Translations under genes and position numbers: made by a program
Shown: one piece after another, positions 15,740 through 24,245 of the stretch
Layout of the letters: every line of letters starts with the position of its first letter
Numbering within the stretch: position 1 is the stretch's first letter
Assembly (NCBI GenBank): GCA_031549115.1
Contig: JAVBQJ010000056.1
Coordinates: 34,150-98,149, forward strand
Length of the DNA: 64,000 nucleotides
Direction: 5' to 3'
DNA from: JAVBQJ01 sp031549115
GTDB lineage: Bacteria; Verrucomicrobiota; Lentisphaeria; Victivallales; Victivallaceae
The notes under the pieces: generated by a model
Told to the model about the DNA's origin: nothing
The model's database searches: none
The model's input: the letters and a program-made list of their open reading frames with translations, nothing else

Positions 15740-16653
15740 GGATTGCTCTCTCCTGTAATGTTCCGGCGCGCATAATCCGGATATTGACGATCCAGCACGA
15801 AACATCCGGTGACTTCGACACCGGCATTTCGCAGCGCGTCCAGCAGTTCCGGGCACCGGTTGTCGCGGACCCAGTTTGAAATCAGCACCGGGGCTCCGCG
15901 CCTTGCGGCATAAGCGGCAAGGTCATCCGGATTGCGGAAGCCTTCCCCGGTTGTCGTTTGATAAAATGGCCGGCCATTGCGTTCCTGAATCAGCACCGGC
16001 AGCTCCGCCGGATGCGGCGACGGCGCGTTCGCCGCGATTTCAGCGACGGTTGTCCGCCCGCGCCAGCTGTCCACACGCGCTTTGAAATATTCCCAGCCGT
16101 CGCGTTCCAATATCCGGTGCGGACAGTACTTGCCGCTCCAATCCTGATGCATACGCAGTGCCGCCGTCGGCAGGTCGTACTTGTCCAGCAGCCAGGCGGC
16201 CAGCCGGGCGGCGTTTTCTTCACTGCGGTAATAGCGCTCCGGATGTTCTTCCCGCCACTGGCTGCGGCAGATTTCGATGCCGATGCTGCGGGTGTTGCCC
16301 GGGCCTGAGCCGTCTCCGGCATGCCAGCCGGCATAATGCAGCGGCAGAATCTGAACGGCCTCATTTTCGTCTACCGCGAAGTGGAAACTCACCGGCACGC
16401 CATCGTTGCGGGAATTCACCCGGTCGCGCTCCTGGCGCGCGGTAAACGGTTCCGCCGTGTTGTGAATGGTGATGTAATCGACGGATTCGAATTCCGGAGC
16501 CAACTTCAGTTCCCGATTGTAATCCGTCCACTCGATCAGGGCCGAACGACAGGAGAGCGGCGCTTCCCGGCCTCCGGAACCGGAGGTCGCGCACCCGGTC
16601 AGGAACAACAGACATAGCGGCAATACCATCCCAAATGTGCGGCGCTTTTTCAT
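15736..16653 (-). CDS. N-acetylmuramoyl-L-alanine amidase lipoprotein (Amidase_2)
   Basis: 305 residues from the ATG at 16653 (GGGAG 7 bases upstream; a GTG one codon earlier is possible). A lipobox (LFLTG-C) marks it as a lipoprotein. The amidase_2 domain spans roughly residues 50-185: ITIHNTA (zinc His), FHFAVDENEAVQILP, AGWHAGDGSG, SIGIEIC and HQDWSGKYCPHRI (second His and Cys ligands). It cleaves the lactyl-Ala bond of peptidoglycan, most likely from the outer-membrane inner face. The C-terminal ~100 residues are unassigned. It is coupled to the downstream XRE-GAF regulator. Confidence 0.9.
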   Translation of the reverse strand: MKKRRTFGMVLPLCLLFLTGCATSGSGGREAPLSCRSALIEWTDYNRELKLAPEFESVDYITIHNTAEPFTARQERDRVNSRNDGVPVSFHFAVDENEAVQILPLHYAGWHAGDGSGPGNTRSIGIEICRSQWREEHPERYYRSEENAARLAAWLLDKYDLPTAALRMHQDWSGKYCPHRILERDGWEYFKARVDSWRGRTTVAEIAANAPSPHPAELPVLIQERNGRPFYQTTTGEGFRNPDDLAAYAARRGAPVLISNWVRDNRCPELLDALRNAGVEVTGCFVLDRQYPDYARRNITGESNP

Positions 16654-16684
16654 CACCCTGCTCCCGATTTATCGAGCTTCCGTG

Positions 16685-17833
16685 TTATACCAATTCGCTT
16701 TCGATCAGCTTCCACAGCTGTTCGTGTTCGTCGGTCCATGGCTGTGGCCAGAGTTCGGCCAGCTTTTCCCGGATCGCCGCCGGACTGTCACCGTATTCGG
16801 CGATCGCCGCCAATGCCGCGCCGTGCGCGATCAACTGCGGCACCAGGCCCTGATTGCGAATCATCCGCATGGTGCCGATCACCCGGTCGTCCCACGACAG
16901 TTTGCGCGGCAGATCCCGGATGATCCGGCTGATCGCATCCTGCAAAAACGGGTTCGTCATCCGCACCAGCAGGTCGTCGGCGTAGGCGGCAAAACCCTTC
17001 GGCGTGAACAATTCATCCAGACCGGCGTATTTGCGGCACAGCGCCTGACCGCTTTCGTCGACAAAGGCATTGCGCGCCTGTTGCAGCAATTCCGTATCCG
17101 CGGCGAGATCGCTCATCAGCGTCTTGCCCGCCGCCGCACCGTGAATCCCCAGCCAGAAGTGAATCGCATTGTGCCCGTACAACTTGGCTTCTTCGAACGG
17201 CAGGAGGTCGGACTTCACATACAGACCGGCAACCCGGCGCTTTTCCACCTCCGGCACTGCCGAAATGTAAATCCGGTTGAACTGTTCCACCAAGTGGCCG
17301 CGGTCCGCCCCCGGCGCCAGCAGCGCATAGCCTCGCGTTTCGCATTCCGCCGCCGGCATCACCCCCGACATCTTGCCCACCACCGTATTCAAATAGTAGG
17401 TGTGCGCAAATTCCTCGCCGATTGCCTCCGCCAGCGCTTCTGCCGCGTGATTGTGGTTTTCCGCCGTATAAACCAGACGTAAATTCCCCGGCGTCCGCCG
17501 GAAGCCTTCGCGCAGCCAGTCTTTGGCGTATTGGAAAAATTTGATGCTCGGCAGCGCCGTCGCGATTTCCGTGGCCTCTGCCGCCGCCGCCACCAATTTT
17601 TCGCGCTCCGCCGGGTCATTCGGGTTGTATACCTCGACATTCGGATAGGTCTCCTGGTACACCCGGTCCGCCGCCGCAATGTTGATCGTAATCGACCCCG
17701 CCGCGTGCACCGCCTGCCGCAGTTTGTCATCCACCTCGGCAATCACAATCCGGTTCATCCCTCCCGCTGCCGCTCCCGCAATGAAAATCCCCGTCTGGAT
17801 CGGTCCCATCCCAATTCCCAAAAATGTACTCAT
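16685..17833 (-). CDS. Mannitol-1-phosphate 5-dehydrogenase-like oxidoreductase
   Basis: 382 residues from the ATG at 17833, which has AAGGA upstream; the frame extends into repeat copy 2 without a ribosome site. The N-terminal GIGMGPIQTGIF is the NAD-binding glycine motif of the long-chain mannitol dehydrogenase superfamily, followed by EIATALPSI and VYTAENHNHAAE, which match MtlD-like proteins. The all-helical C-terminal half has FWLGIHGAAAGKT and WDDRVIGTMRM. Probable reaction: reversible oxidation of a sugar-alcohol phosphate or related polyol with NAD. It precedes the amidase-XRE pair by 31 bases and probably leads that operon. Confidence 0.7.
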   Translation of the reverse strand: MSTFLGIGMGPIQTGIFIAGAAAGGMNRIVIAEVDDKLRQAVHAAGSITINIAAADRVYQETYPNVEVYNPNDPAEREKLVAAAAEATEIATALPSIKFFQYAKDWLREGFRRTPGNLRLVYTAENHNHAAEALAEAIGEEFAHTYYLNTVVGKMSGVMPAAECETRGYALLAPGADRGHLVEQFNRIYISAVPEVEKRRVAGLYVKSDLLPFEEAKLYGHNAIHFWLGIHGAAAGKTLMSDLAADTELLQQARNAFVDESGQALCRKYAGLDELFTPKGFAAYADDLLVRMTNPFLQDAISRIIRDLPRKLSWDDRVIGTMRMIRNQGLVPQLIAHGAALAAIAEYGDSPAAIREKLAELWPQPWTDEHEQLWKLIESELV

Positions 17834-17886
17834 CGTTTCCTTATCCTTAAATTTTAGTTGTCGTTCTATTCCACGGGTATGGCAAG

Positions 17887-18235
17887 TGTGCCGATTGCCA
17901 CGGTGGATTCGGGGCCGCATTGCGCCCCGGCAAACGCGGGGGCCCCGCCCCTCCAAACCCCGATTGCTCAGCCGCTCGGCTTCACGTTTTTGCCGCCACC
18001 GGGCGGCAAAAACTCCGTTCGCTGCTCACTCCCTGCCGGTCGTTCGGACGCGACCCCCTCAGCGCGCCTTAGGCGCGCCGTTCGCCGGGGGAGGCTCCGT
18101 GCCGCGCTCCTTGGCGCGAGCTTCGCTGCGCCAATTCCTAGCGGCACGGTCGCGCCTGACCGGCGCTCCCCTGTACGCGCTCACGAGTGAGTGGCACCGC
18201 AGAGGAGGCGCGATAACGGTCGAATCATGCCGAGT
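17887..18235 (-). repeat. Structured intergenic repeat, copy 2 (inverted relative to 12023-12378)
   Basis: About 349 bases matching the reverse complement of copy 1. Hairpins: 17986-18013 (GTTTTTGCCGCC arms, ACCG loop; arms identical in both copies), 18062-18078 (GCGCGCC arms, TTA loop) and 18111-18134 (TTGGCGC arms). Outer ends are defined by ACTCG/CGAGT and inner ends by TGTGCCGATTGC. It fills the leader region of the dehydrogenase gene. No gene is supported inside it. Confidence 0.9.
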
Positions 18236-18535
18236 CTCGCAGTCGCCTACCATTGCATATCCAAGGCGGTTGGACCGACGACAGGCGTGGGTCCTCGCAG
18301 GGGTAGCAGGGGACGATGGCGAATCGGCCCCGGAGGTGCTCGTCTGCTGTGGCCGGCAGTTGGGGCGGCTCTGTGGTGGTCTGGCCGGTTTGATGCGGCA
18401 ACCAACGATCCCCCTGTCCAAAAGGTCGCGAAAGATGCCAAAGGCATCTGGAGCAGAGGTGCAGGGTCCTGTGACCCTGCCGAGGGGTGTGGGGGCGAGA
18501 AGCCCCCACATTCTTCCTTCACTGCCGCCCGCCTG
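18236..18535. other. Gene-free gap with three consecutive perfect hairpins
   Basis: No coding region is supported here. Towards the pilT end three stems follow one another: AGATGCC arms with AAA loop (18433-18449), GCAGGGTC arms with CTGT loop (18461-18480) and TGTGGGGGC arms with GAGAA loop (18488-18510). The last one lies 25 bases past the pilT stop and may serve as its terminator on the minus strand, although no T-run follows. Confidence 0.75.
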
Positions 18536-19633
18536 CTACTTCCTGCGTGTCTGTTCCTCGAGCGCTTCGCGCAATTCCTTGATTTTGGCACGGACGCCGT
18601 CCTGGTCCTGGGCCATGTTGATACATTCTTCGTAGCTGATCAGGCCGCGCATGTGCAAATCGACGAGGTGGGTGTCGAGCGTGAACATTCCGTATTTTGC
18701 GCCGGTTTGCAGTTCGGAGGTGATACGGAAGGTTTTGTTGTCGCGGATCAGCGCCTGAATGGACGGTGTCGTCACCATGATTTCGAAACCGGCTACCCGG
18801 CCGGGTTTGTCGCAGCGGGGCATCAGCACCTGGGAGATTACCGCGACCAGCGATGCCGCCAGCTGGGTACGCACCATCGCCTGCTGGTTGGTCGGGAACG
18901 CGTCGACGATACGGTCCACCGTGCGTGCCGCCCCGGTGGTGTGCAGGGTACTGAACACCAAGTGCCCGGTTTCGGCGGCGGTTACGGCGGCCTCGATGGT
19001 TTCGAGGTCGCGCATTTCCCCTACCAGAATGATATCGGGGTCTTGGCGCAACGCCCGGCGCAATGCTTCCTTGAAGCTGGTGGTATCCGAGCCGACTTCC
19101 CGCTGGATCACCATGCTGCGCTTATGGTTGTGATAGAATTCGATCGGGTCTTCGACCGTGATGATGTGACAGGCGCGCTCTTCGTTGATGATATTGAGCA
19201 TCGATGCCAGCGTGGTCGATTTCCCCGAACCGGTCGGGCCGGTCACCAGGACCAGGCCGCGCGGCCGGTACAACAGGTCCTTGACGCTTTCCGGCAGACC
19301 GATCTGTTCGAACGTCAGCAATTTATTCGGAATCTGACGCAGCACCGTACCGAACGAACCCTTCTGTTTGAATGAACTTACGCGGAAACGGGCCTTATCG
19401 GCAAAGCCGAAGCCGAAGTCCGCGGTACCGGATTCCTGAATCTGCTGCAGATGGGTATCCGATATGATCGCCTTGATCAGGCGCTCGGTGTCCGCCGGTG
19501 TCAATGCCGGCAAATCCAGCGGCGTCATTTCGCCATGCATACGCACCATCGGCGGTGCGCCGACTTCAATGTGCAAGTCACTGCACCCTTCGTCGACCAC
19601 GAGCTGCAGCAGCTCGGCCATTTCAACTGCCAT
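18536..19633 (-). CDS. pilT: Type IV pilus retraction ATPase PilT
   Basis: 365 residues; ATG at 19633 chosen for the AGAGG seven bases upstream. The N-terminal PAS-like domain starts MAVEMAELLQLVVDEGCSDLHIEVGAPPMVRM. GPTGSGKSTT is Walker A, ITVEDPIEFYH the Asp box, LRQDPDIILVGEMRDLET Walker B and FSTLHTTGAA the His box. PilT hexamers power pilus retraction at the inner membrane. The usual AIRNLIRE motif near the end is replaced by a divergent C-terminus (GLISYEECINMAQD). It is the third gene of an operon with two GspE/PilB-like ATPases. Confidence 0.93.
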   Translation of the reverse strand: MAVEMAELLQLVVDEGCSDLHIEVGAPPMVRMHGEMTPLDLPALTPADTERLIKAIISDTHLQQIQESGTADFGFGFADKARFRVSSFKQKGSFGTVLRQIPNKLLTFEQIGLPESVKDLLYRPRGLVLVTGPTGSGKSTTLASMLNIINEERACHIITVEDPIEFYHNHKRSMVIQREVGSDTTSFKEALRRALRQDPDIILVGEMRDLETIEAAVTAAETGHLVFSTLHTTGAARTVDRIVDAFPTNQQAMVRTQLAASLVAVISQVLMPRCDKPGRVAGFEIMVTTPSIQALIRDNKTFRITSELQTGAKYGMFTLDTHLVDLHMRGLISYEECINMAQDQDGVRAKIKELREALEEQTRRK

Positions 19634-19662
19634 AGAATAACCTCTTCCGTTTGCAGAATTGA

Positions 19663-21354
19663 TCAACGAGTGTAACGCAACACTTCATCGACCGTCGTTT
19701 CGCCATTTAAAATCGCCATTAAACCGTCTTCGCGAATGGTCCGCATTCCCAGTTCGCGCGCTTTTTCCCGCAACGCCACCGTCGGCGCGTTGTCGTAAAT
19801 CATATCGATGATCGGCGGGGTGATGGTCAGGAGCTCGGTGATCGCTTTCCGGCCCCTGTAGCCGGTACCGCTGCAGACCGAACAGCCCTTGCCGTAAAAG
19901 AACTTGACGTCGCCGATATCGGCGCGTTCGATTCCGAGCCGGTACAACTCTTCTTCGTTGGGAATATAAGCGGTCTTGCAGTTCCAGCATACCCGCCGGA
20001 TCAACCGCTGTCCGAGGACGCCGACCAAGCTGGAGCAGATCAGGAACGGTTCGATGCCCATATCCACCAGACGGGTGATCGTACTGGCCGCGTCGTTGGT
20101 ATGCAGGGTGCTGAACACGAAGTGTCCGGTCAGCGACGCTTCGATCGCGATCTGCGCGGTTTCGAAGTCGCGGATTTCCCCCACCATGATCCGGTCGGGG
20201 TCCTGACGCAAGAATGCGCGCAAGGCCCGGTGAAAGGTCATGTTGACCGCGTTGTTCACCGGCACCTGAATGATCCCTTCGATTTCATATTCGACCGGGT
20301 CCTCGGCGGTCAGGAGCTTGTCTTCAATGGTGTTGATTTCGCGCAGACAGCTGTACAGGGTCGTGGTTTTTCCGGAACCGGTCGGACCGGTCACCAGGAG
20401 AATTCCGTTGGGCAGGTGGATCATTTCACGCAGCTTGTCTATGAGATCCTGGCCTAAGCCCAAAGCTTCGAGTTCGAGGTTTACCACCGAACGGTCGAGT
20501 ACGCGGAGCACCACCGACTCGCCGTAGGTGGTCGGCAGACACGATACACGCAAGTCCACCGGGCGGCCGCTGACCTTCAACTGAATACGTCCGTCCTGCG
20601 GGACGCGGCGTTCGGAGATGTTCAAGCCGGACATGATTTTGATACGGCTGGTGATCGGCAGCGACAGGCTCTTCGGCGGCGCCGGCATTTCGTACAGCGC
20701 TCCGTCCACGCGGTAGCGGATGCGGTAGCCGCGCTCGAACGGTTCGAAGTGAATGTCACTGGCCTTGTCCTTGACGGCCTGTGTGATGATGACTTCGACG
20801 TATTTGACGATCGGCGCTTCGTTGGCGGCGTCTTCGGCATTGTCGCCCATCGACAGTGTGAGCTGCTTTTCCTGGCGCCGCATTTCCTCGATCACGTCGT
20901 GGATGTCCTCCTCGACATTGGGGTAATACTTCTCCAGCTCCACATCGAGCTCTTCGTCATCGATGACCAGCGGGCGCACGTCGCAGCCGAGCATGAAGCG
21001 CAGGTCGTCCGCCACCTGATAATTCAGCGGATTGCGCAGCGCCACGCTGAGAATGCCGTCCTCTTCGCTCACCGGTATCACGCCGTAACCGTGCGCGGTT
21101 TCCGGCGATACCTTTTTGATGATGTCCAGGGCGATGTCTTCGCGGTCGCGCAGCCGGACCACCTCGGTTCCGAGGTTGGCGGCGATCAACTGCAGCAGTT
21201 TGGATTTGGTAACCACGCCGTAATTGACCACAACTTCGTCGAACGGCTTGCCGGTGCGGTCGTGCTCATCGACCGCCTCCTGAATCAACTCCGGCGCATA
21301 ACCGCCCTCGTTCAGCAGAATATCCCGTAAAATTTGGCTTTCATTGTCCAGCAT
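19663..21354 (-). CDS. GspE/PilB-family type IV pilus/secretion assembly ATPase (second of pair)
   Basis: 563 residues. An N-terminal MshEN/T2SSE_N-type domain (residues ~1-160) precedes the motor: SDIHFEPFERGYRIRYRVDG, GPTGSGKTTT Walker A, LTAEDPVEYEIEGI, LRQDPDRIMVGEIRDFET Walker B and FSTLHTNDAA. A tetracysteine zinc site (CWNCKTAY ... CSVCSGTGYRG) and the RTIREDGLMAILNGETTVDEVLR tail are standard. It powers polymerisation of pilins or pseudopilins. It starts 7 bases after the stop of its paralogue and is followed by pilT 29 bases on. No platform protein or secretin gene is adjacent. Confidence 0.92.
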   Translation of the reverse strand: MLDNESQILRDILLNEGGYAPELIQEAVDEHDRTGKPFDEVVVNYGVVTKSKLLQLIAANLGTEVVRLRDREDIALDIIKKVSPETAHGYGVIPVSEEDGILSVALRNPLNYQVADDLRFMLGCDVRPLVIDDEELDVELEKYYPNVEEDIHDVIEEMRRQEKQLTLSMGDNAEDAANEAPIVKYVEVIITQAVKDKASDIHFEPFERGYRIRYRVDGALYEMPAPPKSLSLPITSRIKIMSGLNISERRVPQDGRIQLKVSGRPVDLRVSCLPTTYGESVVLRVLDRSVVNLELEALGLGQDLIDKLREMIHLPNGILLVTGPTGSGKTTTLYSCLREINTIEDKLLTAEDPVEYEIEGIIQVPVNNAVNMTFHRALRAFLRQDPDRIMVGEIRDFETAQIAIEASLTGHFVFSTLHTNDAASTITRLVDMGIEPFLICSSLVGVLGQRLIRRVCWNCKTAYIPNEEELYRLGIERADIGDVKFFYGKGCSVCSGTGYRGRKAITELLTITPPIIDMIYDNAPTVALREKARELGMRTIREDGLMAILNGETTVDEVLRYTR

Positions 21355-21361
21355 GGTTGTT

Positions 21362-23080
21362 CTACTCCTGATCCATCATCGTTACGCGGATTACTTCGTC
21401 GAGAGTGGAGGTCCCGGCTTCGGCTTTGCGGATGGCGTCGTCGCGCAGGGAGCGCATCCCGCCGCGCCGCGCCGCTTCACGGATCACGCCGGTCGGTGAA
21501 TTCTTGAACACCAGCGAGGCGATGTCTTCGGAGACCTCGAAAATTTCATAAATACCGATCCGGCCCTTGTAGCCGGTGCCGTTGCAGCGTTTGCACCCGG
21601 TGCCCTGGTAGAACTTGTGATTGGCCAGATATTCATCGGAGAGTCCCAGCATCTTGACTTCCATCTTGTTCGGCTTGTGCTCGACCAGACACTCTTTGCA
21701 GACCCGGCGCAGCAGCCGCTGCGCCATTACCGCCCGCAGCGAACTGGCCACCAGGAACGGTTTCACTCCCATATCCACCAGACGGGCAATCGCTCCCGGC
21801 GCGTCGTTGGTGTGCAAGGTACTGAATACCAAGTGCCCGGTGAGCGCCGCTTCAATTGCGATTTCGGCGGTTTCCAAATCTCGAATTTCACCGATCATGA
21901 TGATGTTCGGCGCCTGGCGCAGCATCGACCGCAGCGCGGTGGCAAAGGTCAGGTTGACTTCGCGCAACACCTGTACCTGGTTGATGCCGTCGAGCTGGTA
22001 TTCGACCGGGTCCTCGACGGTGATGATCTTGCGCGCGGTGGTGTTGATCGAGTTCAGGAACGCGTACAAGCTGGTGGTTTTCCCGGAACCGGTCGGACCG
22101 GTCACCAGGAAAATGCCATCCGGAAACGAAATGATCCGGGTCACGATTTCCAGGTCGTCGGCATAAAAGCCGAGGCGCGGGATATCCAGCTGGATACTGG
22201 CCTTGTCCAGAATACGCATGACGATACTTTCACCGTGCACCGTCGGAACCGACGATACACGCAGGTCGATCTCGACATTGTCCAGGCGCATCTGGATGCG
22301 TCCGTCCTGCGGGATGCGTTTTTCGGTGATATCCAGCCGCGCCATGATCTTGAGACGGCTGGTCAGGTTCGGCTGCATGTATTTGGGCGGCCCCTCCATT
22401 TCCTTGAGCGCGCCGTCGATACGGTAACGGATGCGGTAACGCTTCTCCATCGGTTCGAGGTGAATATCGCTCGCCCGCATCTTGTAGGCGTCGGTGATGA
22501 TCATCGTCACCAGCCGGATGATCGGAGCGTCATCGTCCTCGTGCCCGGTAACTTCGTTGCCGTCGCCGATGTATTGGTTCAGCGCCGCCAGCGACGCGTC
22601 GCCGCCCATCTCGCCGATCAGCCGTTCGACGTTTTCCGCCAGTGTCCGATAGTGTTTGTCGATCAACCGTTCGATCTGGTGCTGCGGCGCGATGACGGCT
22701 TCGACGTCGGAGCCCAATAAATAACGCAGCGAATCGATGGTGCCCATGTTGGTCGGATCGCTCATCGCCACGGTCAGGATGTTGTTGTGCTTCATCACCG
22801 GGACGACGTTGTAGGAAACCACGACCTCCGGCGGCAGTGTTCCCAGCACTTCGGGCGGGATCTCGTAGGTAGTCAGATCCATCATTTCCAAGCCGTATTC
22901 CTGTGCCAGGAATGTTTGCAGATCCAGCTCGGAGATGTATTTCAAACTTTTGATGGCGTCGACGATATCCAGGCGGTTGCCGGAATCCTTGACGAACTTT
23001 TTCGCCTCATCCAGTTGCGCCTTGCTGAGCAATCCCTGCTCGGTCAGCAAATAGATGATGTAATCATTGTCTCTAGCCAA
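21362..23080 (-). CDS. GspE/PilB-family type IV pilus/secretion assembly ATPase (first of pair)
   Basis: 572 residues from a TTG at 23080: AAGGAG stands 6 bases in front, and the open frame upstream lacks any start signal. N-terminal MshEN-type domain (ARDNDYIIYLLTEQGLLSK and following), then SDIHLEPMEKRYRIRYRIDG, GPTGSGKTTS Walker A, ITVEDPVEYQLDGI, LRQAPNIIMIGEIRDLETAEIA, FSTLHTNDAPGA and the zinc site CKECLVEHKP ... CKRCNGTGYKG. It is the promoter-proximal gene of the ATPase operon. The two paralogues differ most in their N-terminal domains, suggesting different docking partners. Confidence 0.92.
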   Translation of the reverse strand: MARDNDYIIYLLTEQGLLSKAQLDEAKKFVKDSGNRLDIVDAIKSLKYISELDLQTFLAQEYGLEMMDLTTYEIPPEVLGTLPPEVVVSYNVVPVMKHNNILTVAMSDPTNMGTIDSLRYLLGSDVEAVIAPQHQIERLIDKHYRTLAENVERLIGEMGGDASLAALNQYIGDGNEVTGHEDDDAPIIRLVTMIITDAYKMRASDIHLEPMEKRYRIRYRIDGALKEMEGPPKYMQPNLTSRLKIMARLDITEKRIPQDGRIQMRLDNVEIDLRVSSVPTVHGESIVMRILDKASIQLDIPRLGFYADDLEIVTRIISFPDGIFLVTGPTGSGKTTSLYAFLNSINTTARKIITVEDPVEYQLDGINQVQVLREVNLTFATALRSMLRQAPNIIMIGEIRDLETAEIAIEAALTGHLVFSTLHTNDAPGAIARLVDMGVKPFLVASSLRAVMAQRLLRRVCKECLVEHKPNKMEVKMLGLSDEYLANHKFYQGTGCKRCNGTGYKGRIGIYEIFEVSEDIASLVFKNSPTGVIREAARRGGMRSLRDDAIRKAEAGTSTLDEVIRVTMMDQE

Positions 23081-23134
23081 GATCAGCTCCTTCCGATTTG
23101 ATCGAGCGAATGTTAAACAATTCCATACTCCCGT

Positions 23135-23163
23135 AAAGTAATCACTTGGCACGGGATTGTCAA
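23135..23163 (-). promoter_or_regulatory. Promoter of the pilus ATPase operon
   Basis: Read on the minus strand, TTGACA (23158-23163) is a perfect -35 and TACTTT (23135-23140) a fair -10 with a 17-base spacer. The predicted leader to the TTG start is about 50 bases. Confidence 0.65.
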
Positions 23164-23170
23164 GTTTTTT

Positions 23171-24241
23171 TCAAAACTTTTTTACATAACGCAGCCGGGT
23201 CAACTCCAATACCCGGTCCATTTCCGTATCTGTACCGACGCTGACGCGCACGAAGCGTCCGGTGACCGGGCCCGGAAAATAACGCGTCACCACCGCGTTG
23301 GCGCGCAGATATTCGAACCATTCCCGCCCTTCGCCCGACGGCGGCATGGCAAAGACGAAGTTGGTTTGCGACGGCACCACATGAAATTCCAGCGCCCGCA
23401 GTTTCCGGATGAAGCGTTCGCGGGTGGCGACGATCTTCGCCGTCGTCGCCGCCAGATATTCGCGGTCGGAGAGCGCCGCCATCGCCAACTCCTGCGCCGG
23501 ACGGTCGACGTTGTAGGAATCCTTGAGCTTCATCAACCCGTCGATCAATACCGGATTGCCGACCACATAACCGAGGCGCAGGCCGGCCAAGGAATAGCTC
23601 TTCGACAGCGTTCGCGACACCAGGACATTGCTGTAGCGCTTCGCCAGTTCCATGCAGTTGTCATCCGCGAAGTCCGCGTAGGCTTCGTCGAACAGTACCA
23701 CGCCGTCGAACCGGCGGCAGAACTCCTCCATCTGCGCCAGCGGGAACGAATTCCCGGTCGGCGCATTCGGGCGGGTCAGGATCGCCAGGTTGGAACCCGC
23801 CGCGCGGGTGATGTAATTGTCCGGCAATGCGAAGTCATGCCGGTCGTCCAGCGCCAGGCGCACCACCGGCGCCTCCTGCATCGCCGCCAGCGTCGGATAC
23901 AACGAATAGGTCGGCTCGAAACACACCAGCGGCTGTCCCGGCGATGTGAACGCGCGGAACACCAGCGTCAGGACGTCATCGGAGCCGTTGGCGGCCAGCA
24001 CGTTGGCGCGGGTGACGCCGTGGATTTCGCCGATCAGGTCGCGCAGCCGGTCGGCCATCGGATTCGGATAACGCCGCAATTCGGTGTAATCGAGGGCGGC
24101 CAGCGCCGCCGCGACCCGCGGGGAGGGCGGATAGGGGTTTTCGTTGGTATTCAGTTTGATCAGGTTGTTCACCTGCGGTTGTTCGCCGGGAACGTAGCCG
24201 GACATCGCGTCCACTGCGCATCGGAAGTAGGATTTCGCCAT
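23171..24241 (-). CDS. hisC: Histidinol-phosphate aminotransferase
   Basis: 356 residues, fold-type I PLP enzyme. LNTNENPYPPSPRV near the N-terminus, ANGSDDVLTLVFRAF, RPNAPTGNSFP, DEAYADFAD and SRTLSKSYSLAGLRLGYVVG (PLP Lys in the SKSYS segment) are HisC hallmarks. It converts imidazole-acetol phosphate to histidinol phosphate with glutamate; close relatives also act on aromatic or other keto acids. It begins 4 bases after aroA, so a role in aromatic amino-acid synthesis alongside histidine is possible. No other his genes are near. Confidence 0.9.
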   Translation of the reverse strand: MAKSYFRCAVDAMSGYVPGEQPQVNNLIKLNTNENPYPPSPRVAAALAALDYTELRRYPNPMADRLRDLIGEIHGVTRANVLAANGSDDVLTLVFRAFTSPGQPLVCFEPTYSLYPTLAAMQEAPVVRLALDDRHDFALPDNYITRAAGSNLAILTRPNAPTGNSFPLAQMEEFCRRFDGVVLFDEAYADFADDNCMELAKRYSNVLVSRTLSKSYSLAGLRLGYVVGNPVLIDGLMKLKDSYNVDRPAQELAMAALSDREYLAATTAKIVATRERFIRKLRALEFHVVPSQTNFVFAMPPSGEGREWFEYLRANAVVTRYFPGPVTGRFVRVSVGTDTEMDRVLELTRLRYVKKF

Positions 24242-24245
24242 TTTA

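Noticed and set aside
17858..18635. Proline/arginine-rich frames in repeat copy 2 (and the matching frames in copy 1)
   Set aside because: Differences between copies preserve hairpin pairing, indels break the frames, and no start signals or recognised domains are present.
21871..21930. Loss of Walker B acidity in the first GspE-like ATPase (QAPN instead of QDPD)
   Set aside because: The catalytic GEIRD segment that follows is intact and the preceding positions vary in active members.
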